A model generated the notes under the pieces. The model searched no databases. It was given only the letters and a program-made list of their open reading frames with translations, and was not told the origin of the DNA. A stretch of 64,000 nucleotides of DNA from Mariniphaga sp041686935 (GTDB taxonomy: Bacteria; Bacteroidota; Bacteroidia; Bacteroidales; Prolixibacteraceae). The DNA is taken from the NCBI GenBank assembly GCA_041686935.1, contig JAWLCW010000001.1:496001-560000 (forward strand), written 5' to 3'. This document shows, piece by piece, positions 25,882 through 34,785 of the stretch. Position 1 is the stretch's first letter, and every line of letters starts with the position of its first letter. The position numbers and the translations under genes were made by a program.

Positions 25882-25907
25882 TCCCTTCATTTAAAGATTG
25901 AATTGCC

Positions 25908-26927
25908 ATGCTGGATAAAATCAGTGCTTTACACCAGGAAATTGAAAACACAACAGCTTCGTCGATGGACGAGGTGGAAGCGTTGCGTATTAAATACATC
26001 AGTAAAAAAGGAAGTGTAAACCAGCTTTTTGCCGATTTTAAAAACATACCCAACGAACAGAAAAAAGAGGTAGGCAAAGCGCTGAATGATCTGAAAAACT
26101 TTGCCCTCGAAAAAATCAATAGCCTGCGCGATTCATTCGAATCAACTGGTTCAGAAAATACCGGAACAGACCTCACTATGCCCGGCGAGCCTTTAAAATT
26201 GGGTACGCGGCATCCGCTTTCACTGGTAAAAAATGAAATCATAAGTATTTTTGGGAGGCTAGGATTTACTGTTGCCGAAGGCCCCGAAATTGAAGACGAC
26301 TGGCACGTGTTTTCGGCATTGAACTTTCCGCCCGAACACCCGGCCCGCGATATGCAGGACACTTTTTTTATTGAAAAAGACCCTGACGTTTTGCTGCGAA
26401 CCCACACGTCCAGCGTTCAAATTCGCGTAATGGAACATACCCAGCCGCCCATCCGCGCCATTTTTCCCGGAAGAGTTTTCCGGAACGAAGCCATTTCAGC
26501 CCGGTCACACTGCATTTTTCACCAGGTTGAGGGATTGTATGTGGACGAAAATGTTTCGTTTGCCGACCTGAAACAAACGCTGCTTTATTTTGCCAAAGAG
26601 TTGTTTGGAGAAGATACACAAATCAGGTTGCGTCCCAGCTACTTCCCGTTTACAGAACCCAGCGCCGAAATGGATGTAAGCTGCTCTATATGTGGCGGAA
26701 AAGGCTGCAATGTTTGCAAATACACTGGCTGGCTCGAAATTCTGGGTTGCGGCATGGTCGATCCCAACGTACTGGAAGCCTGCAATATCGACAGCCAAAA
26801 ATATACCGGGTTTGCATTTGGAATGGGCATCGAACGCATTGCCATGCTGCGTTACGGCATCAAAGACATCCGGCACTTTTTTGAAAACGATATTCGTTTC
26901 CTGAAACAATTTGAATCGGCCATCTGA
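25908..26927 (+). CDS. pheS: Phenylalanyl-tRNA synthetase alpha subunit
   Basis: The 339-residue class II synthetase subunit has an N-terminal coiled-coil arm (1-100). Motif 2 is GRVFRNEAISARSHCIFHQVEG, and motif 3 includes GFAFGMGIERIAMLRYGI. It charges tRNA-Phe together with PheT, whose gene is not in the window. Between these motifs, CSICGGKGCNVCKYTGW holds two Cys-x-x-Cys pairs that look able to bind a metal, in the loop before GCGMV. It has its own promoter match and is followed by an unrelated secreted protein. Confidence 0.96.
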   Translation: MLDKISALHQEIENTTASSMDEVEALRIKYISKKGSVNQLFADFKNIPNEQKKEVGKALNDLKNFALEKINSLRDSFESTGSENTGTDLTMPGEPLKLGTRHPLSLVKNEIISIFGRLGFTVAEGPEIEDDWHVFSALNFPPEHPARDMQDTFFIEKDPDVLLRTHTSSVQIRVMEHTQPPIRAIFPGRVFRNEAISARSHCIFHQVEGLYVDENVSFADLKQTLLYFAKELFGEDTQIRLRPSYFPFTEPSAEMDVSCSICGGKGCNVCKYTGWLEILGCGMVDPNVLEACNIDSQKYTGFAFGMGIERIAMLRYGIKDIRHFFENDIRFLKQFESAI

Positions 26928-27058
26928 ATTTCACCCCCAAAACCGCTTCATTGACCTTCAATTTTTTGTTGTTCGTCGTTTTATGGTATTCAAGACGTAA
27001 CCTCGGCACTCAAATCAATGTCTTAATATCAAACAATGTAAACAAAAACAATTGAGTC

Positions 27059-27646
27059 ATGAAAACAAAAAATTTGGTATTAACAGCAATGGCAGTATTT
27101 GTTGCAGCAACAGGTTTTGCCACCCAACTCCCAACAATGAATGTAATTCCGGTGCAAAATGAAAAAGCTCTGGTAGCATTTGAAACCATGTCTCCTGCAA
27201 ATTTCGAACTGACTTTAACGAACAGGAAGGGGGAAGTTCTTTATTACAAAAAATCTGACGAGATAGTGCAAAACCACCGTATGGTTTTTGATTTGCACGA
27301 ACTGGAAGACGGAGATTACACGGTGAGACTGAAACACGGAAATTGCACGCTGACAAGGGAAATTACCCTTTCAAATCATTCCAGTATAAAAGTTGGAGAA
27401 GAAATCAGAATGTTCAGTCCGTACTACAAATTTGAAAACAATAAATTACAGCTTTCTTATCTGAACAATGCTCAGAAAAATGTTTTTGTTAACATTTTTA
27501 AGAATGGAAATTATGTTACAGGAAAAAAATTGGGCAAAGAAATGTGTATTCAAAAAGTGCTTGATTTTTCAAAACTTGAAAAAGGTACCTACGAAGTAGT
27601 ATTAAACAATCAGTCAGAAGAATATTCTTTTACTGTACAAAAATAG
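27059..27646 (+). CDS. Small secreted beta-sandwich protein, function unknown
   Basis: The 195-residue protein has a signal peptide ending near TGFATQ. The rest is two similar beta-rich halves of about 80 residues. The first contains FELTLTNRKGEVLYYKKSDE and LHELEDGDYTVRLKHG; the second contains VFVNIFKNGNYVTGKKLGKE and FSKLEKGTYEVVLNNQ. Each half resembles the Ig-like fold of DUF3244 and Por-type C-terminal domains (LxxGxYxVxL). It may be a periplasmic or surface protein. It stands alone between pheS and a terminator. Confidence 0.6.
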   Translation: MKTKNLVLTAMAVFVAATGFATQLPTMNVIPVQNEKALVAFETMSPANFELTLTNRKGEVLYYKKSDEIVQNHRMVFDLHELEDGDYTVRLKHGNCTLTREITLSNHSSIKVGEEIRMFSPYYKFENNKLQLSYLNNAQKNVFVNIFKNGNYVTGKKLGKEMCIQKVLDFSKLEKGTYEVVLNNQSEEYSFTVQK

Positions 27647-27672
27647 GGAGAGTTTTGAGACATGGATTGTTG

Positions 27673-27699
27673 AGGCTTCGGGAAACCGGGGCCTTTTTT
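27673..27699 (+). terminator. Intrinsic terminator with GAAA loop
   Basis: AGGCTTCGG pairs with CCGGGGCCT over nine positions (two G-U) around a GAAA tetraloop, followed by TTTTTT. It ends the secreted-protein gene and insulates the export operon. Confidence 0.8.
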
Positions 27700-27797
27700 G
27701 TTTCATTTCCCGGTAATTATTGTTTTGGTAGCGATACAAATATGGAAAATCTGCTGAATTTCAACCATTAAAATTTAAATAGAGAACATTTAAACTA

Positions 27798-27830
27798 TTT
27801 GACAGAGGTTAAGTCCAAAACATAAATTTT
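27798..27830 (+). promoter_or_regulatory. Candidate promoter of the RND/ABC export operon
   Basis: TTTG (27798-27801), a 21-base spacer and TAAATTTT (27823-27830) resemble the Bacteroidota consensus with one mismatch in the -7 box, about 60 bases before the GTG start of the first gene. No regulator gene is adjacent. Confidence 0.4.
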
Positions 27831-27891
27831 TGGCAAGAATTTTTCAACCGGTGTGTCAAAAGAAATGTTTAATGAATAGAAGAAAAAAACT

Positions 27892-28785
27892 GTGCATATA
27901 AAAATTGAAAATCTGAATAAGGTTTACCGAAACGGGAATTATGCCTTGAAAAATCTTAACCTGGAAATTCCCAATGGTATGTTTGGACTGCTTGGGCCAA
28001 ACGGTGCGGGTAAATCAACCTTAATGCGAATATTGGTTACATTAATGAAACCTTCAAGCGGCAAGGTGATGGTAAATGATTTGGATTTGGCCAAAAACCG
28101 CAGGGAAATTAGGGCCATGCTCGGTTATCTTCCTCAGGATTTTAGTTTTTTTTCGAAATTGAAAACCTACGAATTTCTGGATTATACGGCCAGGCTAGCC
28201 GGAATGAAAAACAGCGCTGCCCGTAAAACCGCAGTCGATCAAATGCTCGAGGAAGTTGGTCTTTACGAAGCCCGCGACCGCAATGCCAACAAGCTTTCCG
28301 GTGGTATGAAACGCAGGCTTGGAATTGCACAGGCTTTGATAAACGATCCGAAAATTATTATTGTTGATGAACCAACCACCGGTCTCGATCCGGAAGAAAG
28401 AATTCGGTTCAGAAACCTGCTTTCAAATATCAGTACACGCGACGTAATTATTATACTATCCACACACATTGTAGGCGATATCTCAAGTACCTGCCACAAT
28501 ATGGCTTTACTTAGCCAGGGCGAACTGGCATTTACGGGTTCGCCTGAGCAATTGGTTGAAGAAGCAAAAGGAAATGTTTGGCTTATAAACGCAACAGAAG
28601 CTGAGTATTTGGAAATTAACGAGAAATATCCTGTAATTTCAACTATTCCAACCGAAGGTGGATGGGAAGTTCAGGTGGTTGCTCCTGAAATAAACGGTTA
28701 CTACGGAAAGCAGATTGATCCAAATTTGGAACATGCATACGTTCATTTTATGGAAAATAAATTGAATCAGTGGTCTAATTTATAA
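27892..28785 (+). CDS. ABC transporter ATP-binding protein
   Basis: The protein starts with GTG and has 297 residues. It has Walker A GLLGPNGAGKST (Lys41), a Q-loop in LGYLPQDFSFF, signature LSGGMKRRLGIAQAL, Walker B IIIVDEPTTGLDPEE and H-loop ILSTHIVGDISS, so it should hydrolyse ATP. It would drive the ABC permease encoded 17 bases downstream. It is closely similar to the ATPase domain fused to the second RND protein of this operon. Both carry DPxERIRFRNLL, STHIxxDISSxC and a C-terminal LExAY helix, so one probably arose from the other by duplication inside the locus. Confidence 0.95.
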   Translation: MHIKIENLNKVYRNGNYALKNLNLEIPNGMFGLLGPNGAGKSTLMRILVTLMKPSSGKVMVNDLDLAKNRREIRAMLGYLPQDFSFFSKLKTYEFLDYTARLAGMKNSAARKTAVDQMLEEVGLYEARDRNANKLSGGMKRRLGIAQALINDPKIIIVDEPTTGLDPEERIRFRNLLSNISTRDVIIILSTHIVGDISSTCHNMALLSQGELAFTGSPEQLVEEAKGNVWLINATEAEYLEINEKYPVISTIPTEGGWEVQVVAPEINGYYGKQIDPNLEHAYVHFMENKLNQWSNL

Positions 28786-28802
28786 TTCAGAAAAACAAAA
28801 AA

Positions 28803-31800
28803 ATGATTTCATTTCACAATATATTTTCTATTTCCAAGTACGAACGTACTACATTGTTACGAAGCTGGTTTTTTCGCATTTTTGGCGTTCTGTCTCTGCT
28901 GGTTCTGTTTGCCATGAACTTTGGTATGATCATTCAGGGCGGAGGTGACCAGGGATGGGCCATTCGGAGTATTCCGGCAGCCATTCCTTATTTCAACCTG
29001 CTGATATTGAATGTGGCACAAGCCATTATCGCAGTATTTTTAGCCTCCGATTTTTTAAAGCGCGACAAAAAACTTGATACCACCGAAGTTATTTATATGC
29101 GGTCGATGACCAACGGCGAATATGTAATCGGCAAAACCTGGGGAAATCTGCAGGTATTTCTGGTTTTGAATATTGCTGTCATTATTATGGCGCTTATTTT
29201 TAATATACTTGCCCAGGGCACTTCTGTAAATTGGGCATCCTACGGAATCTATCTTGTTCTGATAAGTGTTCCCACGCTTATTTTTATTATGGGTTTATCT
29301 TTTCTGTTAATGAGTGTTATAAGAAACCAGGCCATCACTTTTGTACTTATCCTGGGGTATATAGGAATTACGCTTTTTCTGCTTGAAGCAAGGTATTACT
29401 ATATTTTCGATTACATGGCATTTAACATTCCCATGCTTGTTTCCGATATTGCAGGTATGGGAAATCTTGAACGTGTTCTTATTCACCGGGGCATCTATCT
29501 GTTTTTGGGAATCAGTTTCATTTTCCTTACTATATATTTGTTGAAACGTCTTCCCCAATCGGGTTTTATGACCATATTCTCACTTATCTTTTCCATCATT
29601 TTTTTTGCTGCCGGAGGCTATCTGGCATACATGCACATTTCACAGTTTAAAAATAATGAAACCCTGCGGAATGAAGCAATTGCATTGAATAATGCCTGGG
29701 TTAAAGAAAAGCTGCCTTCTACGGTAAATCAGTCCATTTTGCTTGAACATAAAGGGAATATCATTGAATCTACATCTGTATTAACCTTAAGAAATGAACA
29801 GGTCGAACCTCTTCAAAATCTTATTTTTAGTTTGAATGACGGCCTTGAAGTAACTGGTTTAAAACTGAACGGACAAGAAAAACCTTTTATTCGAAATCAG
29901 CACCTCATAATTGTAACCGAAGGTGTTAATCTGCAGCCATTACAGGAAGCGAATGTGGAAATTTCCTACTCGGGAAAGATAAATGAAACGTTATGCTACC
30001 TCGACATACCCGAAGAAGAAAGGCAGGAAAAATATGGTCAGTTTGTTTTGAATGTGGATAAACGTTATGCCTTTTTAACCCCGGAATATGTTCTTCTTAC
30101 TCCTGAAGTTAACTGGTATCCGCGAACCGGTGTAACGTACAGCACCGAAGACGTAAGCTGGAATCATCCTGAATTTATTCATTTTGATCTTGAAGTGAAG
30201 ACTCAGCCTGGCTTGCAGGCAATTTCTCAGGGTGAAATAGCAGAAGTATCACCCGGTCAGTTTAATTTCAGCAGTAAAGTGCCGCTTACCCAAATTTCAC
30301 TCGCTTTAGGTCAGTATGAAAAGAAATCCATTCAAAATGACAGTCTTGAATATGGTATTTGGCACATTAAAGGGCATGATTATTTTTCTGACCAATTCCC
30401 CGAAGCACGGGATACAATTGCCCAGTTGATAAACGAAAGAATGGGTGATTTCGAGCGTACCTATAAACTCGAATATGCTTTTGACCGTTTGTTTCTTGTA
30501 GAAGTTCCTGCTCAATTTAAATCCTACAACAGAATATGGTCAAGCCGGCAGGAATATGTTCAACCTGAGCAGGTGTTAATTCCGGAGAAAGGTTATTTGT
30601 TACGTCAGGCCGATTTGGAAGGTTCAAAAAAGAGAATGGAACGTTGGGGACGCAGAGGCGACAATAACATGACAGCCAAAGACATAGAAGTACGATTACT
30701 TTTTGAAATTTTTAGCATCTTCACCAATGAAAACATTCCTGATTTTCAGCGCCAGCGGGGCAGTTTCAGTGTACAGGAAAGACCAAATCCACATTTTATT
30801 TTCCCTATGTTATACAATTTCCAGAACAATATACGGTCAGACCAATGGCCGATTACAAATCGCATTTTTGAAGCTTACCTGAAAGGGCAATCAACTGACA
30901 TGCGTTCCGGATGGATGCGAAACATGCAGGGAGTGAGTAATGACGAACTGGCTAATATTGCCCTGCAGGACAGCACCTTTGAGCAAATTCTGGCCGACCC
31001 GAAACAGAAAAGAATCATAGACAATGTGATAAAGCTAAAGGGAGAAGTGCTTTTCTCGATGGTACAGTGGAAAGCAGGCCAGGAGGAGTTCGAGGAATAC
31101 CTCCGTGAAATTTTGCGCGAGTACAGGTTTAGAAACATTACATTCGAACAATTCGACCAAAGTATAAACGATCAGTTTGGAATTGAACTGATTCCTATGA
31201 TGGACGATTGGTTTAAAGCCACCAATCTCCCTGGATATCTGTTTTCCCCTTTAGAAGCTGTTAAGGTTAAAACCGGTGACCGGATGCAAACAAAAGTATC
31301 CTTAAAGATTACCAATTTTTCAGATACTGAAGGAATTGTAAAGCTATCATTCCGTCTTGGCGGAGGAGGCGGACCGGGAAGAGGTTTTGGCCGCGGCCCC
31401 AGCGCCGACGACATGATAAACAAGCTGGTTTACCTTGAACCGCAGCAAACCAAAGCTGTGAGTTATATGCTCAGTGCTGAACCGCGTATGGTAATGATAA
31501 ACACCATGACATCGCAAAATATTCCGCAAATAATTATGGAGGGGTTCCGCAGTATTGAAGAAGACCCAAGGGCAGTGCCGTTTGAGGGAGAGGTGGTTTC
31601 TGACGTTCCGGTTCAAAAACAGCTTCCCGGAGAGATTATTGTGGACAATGAAGACCCTCAGTTTGAAATAACAGTTACCGAGGATATCAGCCTGCTTGAA
31701 AAATGGCTTCTTAAAGAAACCGAAGGGACCATAAAATACTCTGGAATGAATTACTGGCGACCACCAGCTAACTGGACAGCAGTTACAAACTCAGACTTTT

Positions 31801-32150
31801 TTGGCGAATATGTTCGTTCTGCTTATTACATTAAAGCCGGCGATGGTTCCATGAGGGCCAAATGGCATGTTCCCATTGATGAACCGGGTTATTACGATGT
31901 GTATTACCATCTTTACAAACCACGAAGATTTGGACGTGGAGGAGGAGATAGTGAAACTGGCGAATACCAGTTCTTTATTCACAGCGACGATGGACGTGAA
32001 GAACAATCACTTTCAATTCAAAATGCCGAGGAGGGCTGGAATCACCTTGGTTCATTTTATTTTTCGCCCGATACCGCACTTGTTGAGTTGACCAACAAAT
32101 CAGATTCACGAATGGTATTTGCCGATGCCGTAAGATTGGTAAAATTGTAA
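28803..32150 (+). CDS. ABC permease fused to a degenerate M1-peptidase-like and golvesin-like region
   Basis: This is a 1115-residue protein. Residues 1 to about 275 carry six or seven membrane helices of an ABC-2-type permease. Residues about 290-800 look like the M1 aminopeptidase fold found behind such permeases in Bacteroidota (YFSDQFPEARDTIAQLINER, RLFLVEVPAQF). No HExxH zinc motif is present; where it is expected the sequence reads RLLFEIFSIFTNE, so it should be catalytically dead. A Gly-rich loop (LGGGGGPGRGFGRG) precedes a C-terminal domain (about 975-1115). That domain has DEPGYYDVYYHLY and GWNHLGSFYFSPDTALVELT, like golvesin-type carbohydrate-binding domains. It is second in the export operon. 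Confidence 0.8.
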   Translation: MISFHNIFSISKYERTTLLRSWFFRIFGVLSLLVLFAMNFGMIIQGGGDQGWAIRSIPAAIPYFNLLILNVAQAIIAVFLASDFLKRDKKLDTTEVIYMRSMTNGEYVIGKTWGNLQVFLVLNIAVIIMALIFNILAQGTSVNWASYGIYLVLISVPTLIFIMGLSFLLMSVIRNQAITFVLILGYIGITLFLLEARYYYIFDYMAFNIPMLVSDIAGMGNLERVLIHRGIYLFLGISFIFLTIYLLKRLPQSGFMTIFSLIFSIIFFAAGGYLAYMHISQFKNNETLRNEAIALNNAWVKEKLPSTVNQSILLEHKGNIIESTSVLTLRNEQVEPLQNLIFSLNDGLEVTGLKLNGQEKPFIRNQHLIIVTEGVNLQPLQEANVEISYSGKINETLCYLDIPEEERQEKYGQFVLNVDKRYAFLTPEYVLLTPEVNWYPRTGVTYSTEDVSWNHPEFIHFDLEVKTQPGLQAISQGEIAEVSPGQFNFSSKVPLTQISLALGQYEKKSIQNDSLEYGIWHIKGHDYFSDQFPEARDTIAQLINERMGDFERTYKLEYAFDRLFLVEVPAQFKSYNRIWSSRQEYVQPEQVLIPEKGYLLRQADLEGSKKRMERWGRRGDNNMTAKDIEVRLLFEIFSIFTNENIPDFQRQRGSFSVQERPNPHFIFPMLYNFQNNIRSDQWPITNRIFEAYLKGQSTDMRSGWMRNMQGVSNDELANIALQDSTFEQILADPKQKRIIDNVIKLKGEVLFSMVQWKAGQEEFEEYLREILREYRFRNITFEQFDQSINDQFGIELIPMMDDWFKATNLPGYLFSPLEAVKVKTGDRMQTKVSLKITNFSDTEGIVKLSFRLGGGGGPGRGFGRGPSADDMINKLVYLEPQQTKAVSYMLSAEPRMVMINTMTSQNIPQIIMEGFRSIEEDPRAVPFEGEVVSDVPVQKQLPGEIIVDNEDPQFEITVTEDISLLEKWLLKETEGTIKYSGMNYWRPPANWTAVTNSDFFGEYVRSAYYIKAGDGSMRAKWHVPIDEPGYYDVYYHLYKPRRFGRGGGDSETGEYQFFIHSDDGREEQSLSIQNAEEGWNHLGSFYFSPDTALVELTNKSDSRMVFADAVRLVKL

Positions 32151-32169
32151 CTATTGAAATAACAGAAAT

Positions 32170-33672
32170 ATGAAGTTGTTTAAAAAATTAAACCAAATGC
32201 GTACAACATTTCTTCTCGTTTCGCTTGTCCTGCTTTTAATAGCTGAAGGAAAAGCGCAGGAGTTTTTGACACTGGAAAGGGCGTTTCAGATTGCTGAAAC
32301 AAGCAGCCCCGATTTACTGCAATCGCGTTTAAATCTTGAGCGGTTCCAGAAAAACCTGGAGGCTCAGCGGGCTGCGCTAAAATCAAGGTTTTCACTTGAT
32401 GTTTCCCCGGTGGGTTATGGCCGAAACAGGCGTTTCGACAACAGGGTATCACAATGGTACACCAATGAGAGTTTTCAAACCAGTGCTTTATTCAGGGTTC
32501 AGCAGCCTATTTTAGTTACCGATGGAACGCTTTCACTAACCAATGAATTTGGCTGGCAAAGCAGTTACTCCGATGCAAGCGACATTAAAAGCCAGGTATT
32601 TTATAATAACCTTTACCTCAATTTTAATCAGCCGGTTTTTACCTACAACAGGCTAAGGCTGGAGCTAAAAGAACTGGAGCTAAATTACGAAAATGCCAAT
32701 CTCGCTTATGCGATGCAACTGTTGAATATGGAAAGGAACGTAACCCAGTTTTTTTACAATGTGTACATGACCCAGATGAACCTGAACATTGCCCGGGAAG
32801 AGCTTAAAAATACGCAAAACAGCCACAATATTATCAGGAATAAAGTGGATGCCGGGCTGGCTGCAATGGAGGAATTATATCAGGCTGAGTTGAACCTGGC
32901 AACATCAAAATCGGCTGTACAAGACAGAGAAGTCGCCTTTGAGAATGCCAAAGACCAGTTAAAACTTTATCTGGGAATGGACCTTTATACCGACTTTTCT
33001 ATTCTGGGCGATGTTTCCATGAATCCGGTTCAGGTTGATTTGGATAAAGCCATTGAAACCGGTCTTGCATCGCGAATGGAACTTCGCCAAAGGGAAATAG
33101 ATATTGAAGCAAGCCAGTTCGATCTCATCCGCACAAAAGCCCAAAATGAATTCAGGGGCGATGTAAACCTGCGTTTGGGTATTTCGGGTGATAACAGGAA
33201 CCTCGACAAGATTTTCGATGCACCAACAAACAGCCCGTCTGTAGCGGTTAGTTTTAATATCCCACTGTTCGACTGGGGTGAGAAAAAAGCACGAATAGCC
33301 GCACAGGAAGCAGCTATAGAATCACAAAAATTAAGTTTTACCGATGAGCAAAACCAAATCATTATTGGCATCAGGCAGGCATTCAGAAACCTGCAAAACC
33401 AGCTTAACCAGATTGGAATTGCCGAGCAAAGCGAAACCAATGCACAACTGACGTACGAAATTAACCTTGAAAGGTACGAAAACGGCGATCTGACCGGCAT
33501 GGACCTCAACCTTTATCAAACCCAGCTTTCTGAACGTAAAATTGCCTATGCCCAGGCGCTTATAAATTATAAAATCGAATTGCTCAATCTGAAAATTCAA
33601 AGTTTATATGATTTTGAAAAAGGTGTTCCGGTTATACCGGCAGAACTATACATAAACAACAATAACAGATAA
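32170..33672 (+). CDS. TolC-family outer-membrane efflux channel
   Basis: The protein has 500 residues, with a signal peptide ending near EGKAQ. Two repeats of long alpha-helical hairpins alternate with beta segments, as in TolC: LNMERNVTQFFYNVYMTQMN, RNKVDAGLAAMEELYQAELN, VAVSFNIPLFDWGEKKARI. It would form the trimeric outer-membrane duct for the RND pumps encoded downstream. Spacing to the membrane fusion gene is 19 bases. Confidence 0.92.
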   Translation: MKLFKKLNQMRTTFLLVSLVLLLIAEGKAQEFLTLERAFQIAETSSPDLLQSRLNLERFQKNLEAQRAALKSRFSLDVSPVGYGRNRRFDNRVSQWYTNESFQTSALFRVQQPILVTDGTLSLTNEFGWQSSYSDASDIKSQVFYNNLYLNFNQPVFTYNRLRLELKELELNYENANLAYAMQLLNMERNVTQFFYNVYMTQMNLNIAREELKNTQNSHNIIRNKVDAGLAAMEELYQAELNLATSKSAVQDREVAFENAKDQLKLYLGMDLYTDFSILGDVSMNPVQVDLDKAIETGLASRMELRQREIDIEASQFDLIRTKAQNEFRGDVNLRLGISGDNRNLDKIFDAPTNSPSVAVSFNIPLFDWGEKKARIAAQEAAIESQKLSFTDEQNQIIIGIRQAFRNLQNQLNQIGIAEQSETNAQLTYEINLERYENGDLTGMDLNLYQTQLSERKIAYAQALINYKIELLNLKIQSLYDFEKGVPVIPAELYINNNNR

Positions 33673-33691
33673 TCAGAAAATAACAGTAAAA

Positions 33692-34750
33692 ATGAAAAGA
33701 ATAAAATTCCTTCCGTTTGTAATAATTTTTGCAGCATTAGCAGCATGCAACCAGCAAGGTACAACAGAAAGTGCCGATTTGGCCGTGCCTGTTTCAGTAG
33801 AAGACATTAAACTTCAGAGCATTCAGCAGTTTGTGAGCACCACCGGTACGGTAAAGGCAAATGCCGAAGCAGTGCTGAATTCCGAAATGGCTGGTGATTA
33901 TTTTTTGCAGAACAACCCGGCAACCGGCAGGCCGTTTAAGCTTGGCGACAGGGTAACTCGCGGGCAAACCATCATCAGGTTCGAAAACGAAGAATATGAA
34001 AATAACCTGGCATTGGAAGCAGTAAAACTCAACCTCGAAATTTCACAGCAGGAATATGAAAAACAAAAGTCGTTGTACGAAAAGGGAGGAGTTACCCTGC
34101 GTGAGTTGCGCAATTCCGAAGTCTCAAAAACCAACGCGCAGTACAGTTTCGAAAATACCCAGATTCAACTAACTAAAATGAGCATAAAAGCACCGTTTAC
34201 CGGTGTGATTGTTGAACTGCCCAATTACACAAACGGAACACGCGTTGCAAGTGGTTCACAAATGGTTACCCTAATGAGCTACAATGAAATGTACATGAAC
34301 ATGAACCTTCCTGAAAAAAATATTTCGGAAATAAAATTGGGACAGGAAGTTCTGGTTACCAATTATACGCTTCCCGAAGATACCCTTTTTGGAAAAGTAA
34401 CCGAAATATCTCCGGCAATCAGTACCGAAACGCGTACATTTTCAGGCAAAATCGAAATTTCGAATCCCGACATGAAACTAAGACCGGGAATGTTTGTAAA
34501 AACCGATATCATTACTGATCAGAAAGACAGTACCATTGTCATCCCAAAGGACATTATTATGACCGGAAACCGGGGTAAATATGTATTTATTGTGGGCCGA
34601 AACTCTGCTGCCAACAATCGCTGGATTACCACCGGTATTGAGAATCAGAATTTTGTGGAAGTTGTGGAAGGACTTGCACCAAACGACCGCCTTATTGTCA
34701 GAGGATACGAAACATTGCGCGACAATTCGAAGGTTAAAATCATCCGGTAG
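33692..34750 (+). CDS. RND membrane fusion (periplasmic adaptor) lipoprotein
   Basis: The 352-residue protein has a lipoprotein signal with Cys near residue 19 (ALAAC). It has the usual adaptor order of split lipoyl/barrel-sandwich domain (FKLGDRVTRGQTIIRFE and MSIKAPFTGVIVELPNYTNG), helical hairpin, beta barrel and membrane-proximal domain (LRPGMFVKTDI, VEVVEGLAPNDRLIVRGYE). It would link the TolC channel to the RND pumps. One adaptor serves two different RND genes, so they may form a heterotrimeric pump. Confidence 0.93.
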   Translation: MKRIKFLPFVIIFAALAACNQQGTTESADLAVPVSVEDIKLQSIQQFVSTTGTVKANAEAVLNSEMAGDYFLQNNPATGRPFKLGDRVTRGQTIIRFENEEYENNLALEAVKLNLEISQQEYEKQKSLYEKGGVTLRELRNSEVSKTNAQYSFENTQIQLTKMSIKAPFTGVIVELPNYTNGTRVASGSQMVTLMSYNEMYMNMNLPEKNISEIKLGQEVLVTNYTLPEDTLFGKVTEISPAISTETRTFSGKIEISNPDMKLRPGMFVKTDIITDQKDSTIVIPKDIIMTGNRGKYVFIVGRNSAANNRWITTGIENQNFVEVVEGLAPNDRLIVRGYETLRDNSKVKIIR

Positions 34751-34785
34751 AAACCTTTCCGGTAAATTATTAGAAAAACTTTACA

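Noticed and set aside
25830..25907. Attenuator controlling pheS
   Set aside because: The TATCTTTG box lies downstream of the hairpin, so a transcript from it would not contain the hairpin; no alternative antiterminator pairing was seen.
25744..26019. 91-residue frame before pheS as a leader peptide
   Set aside because: It runs through the terminator and into pheS in another frame; it has no Phe-rich run.
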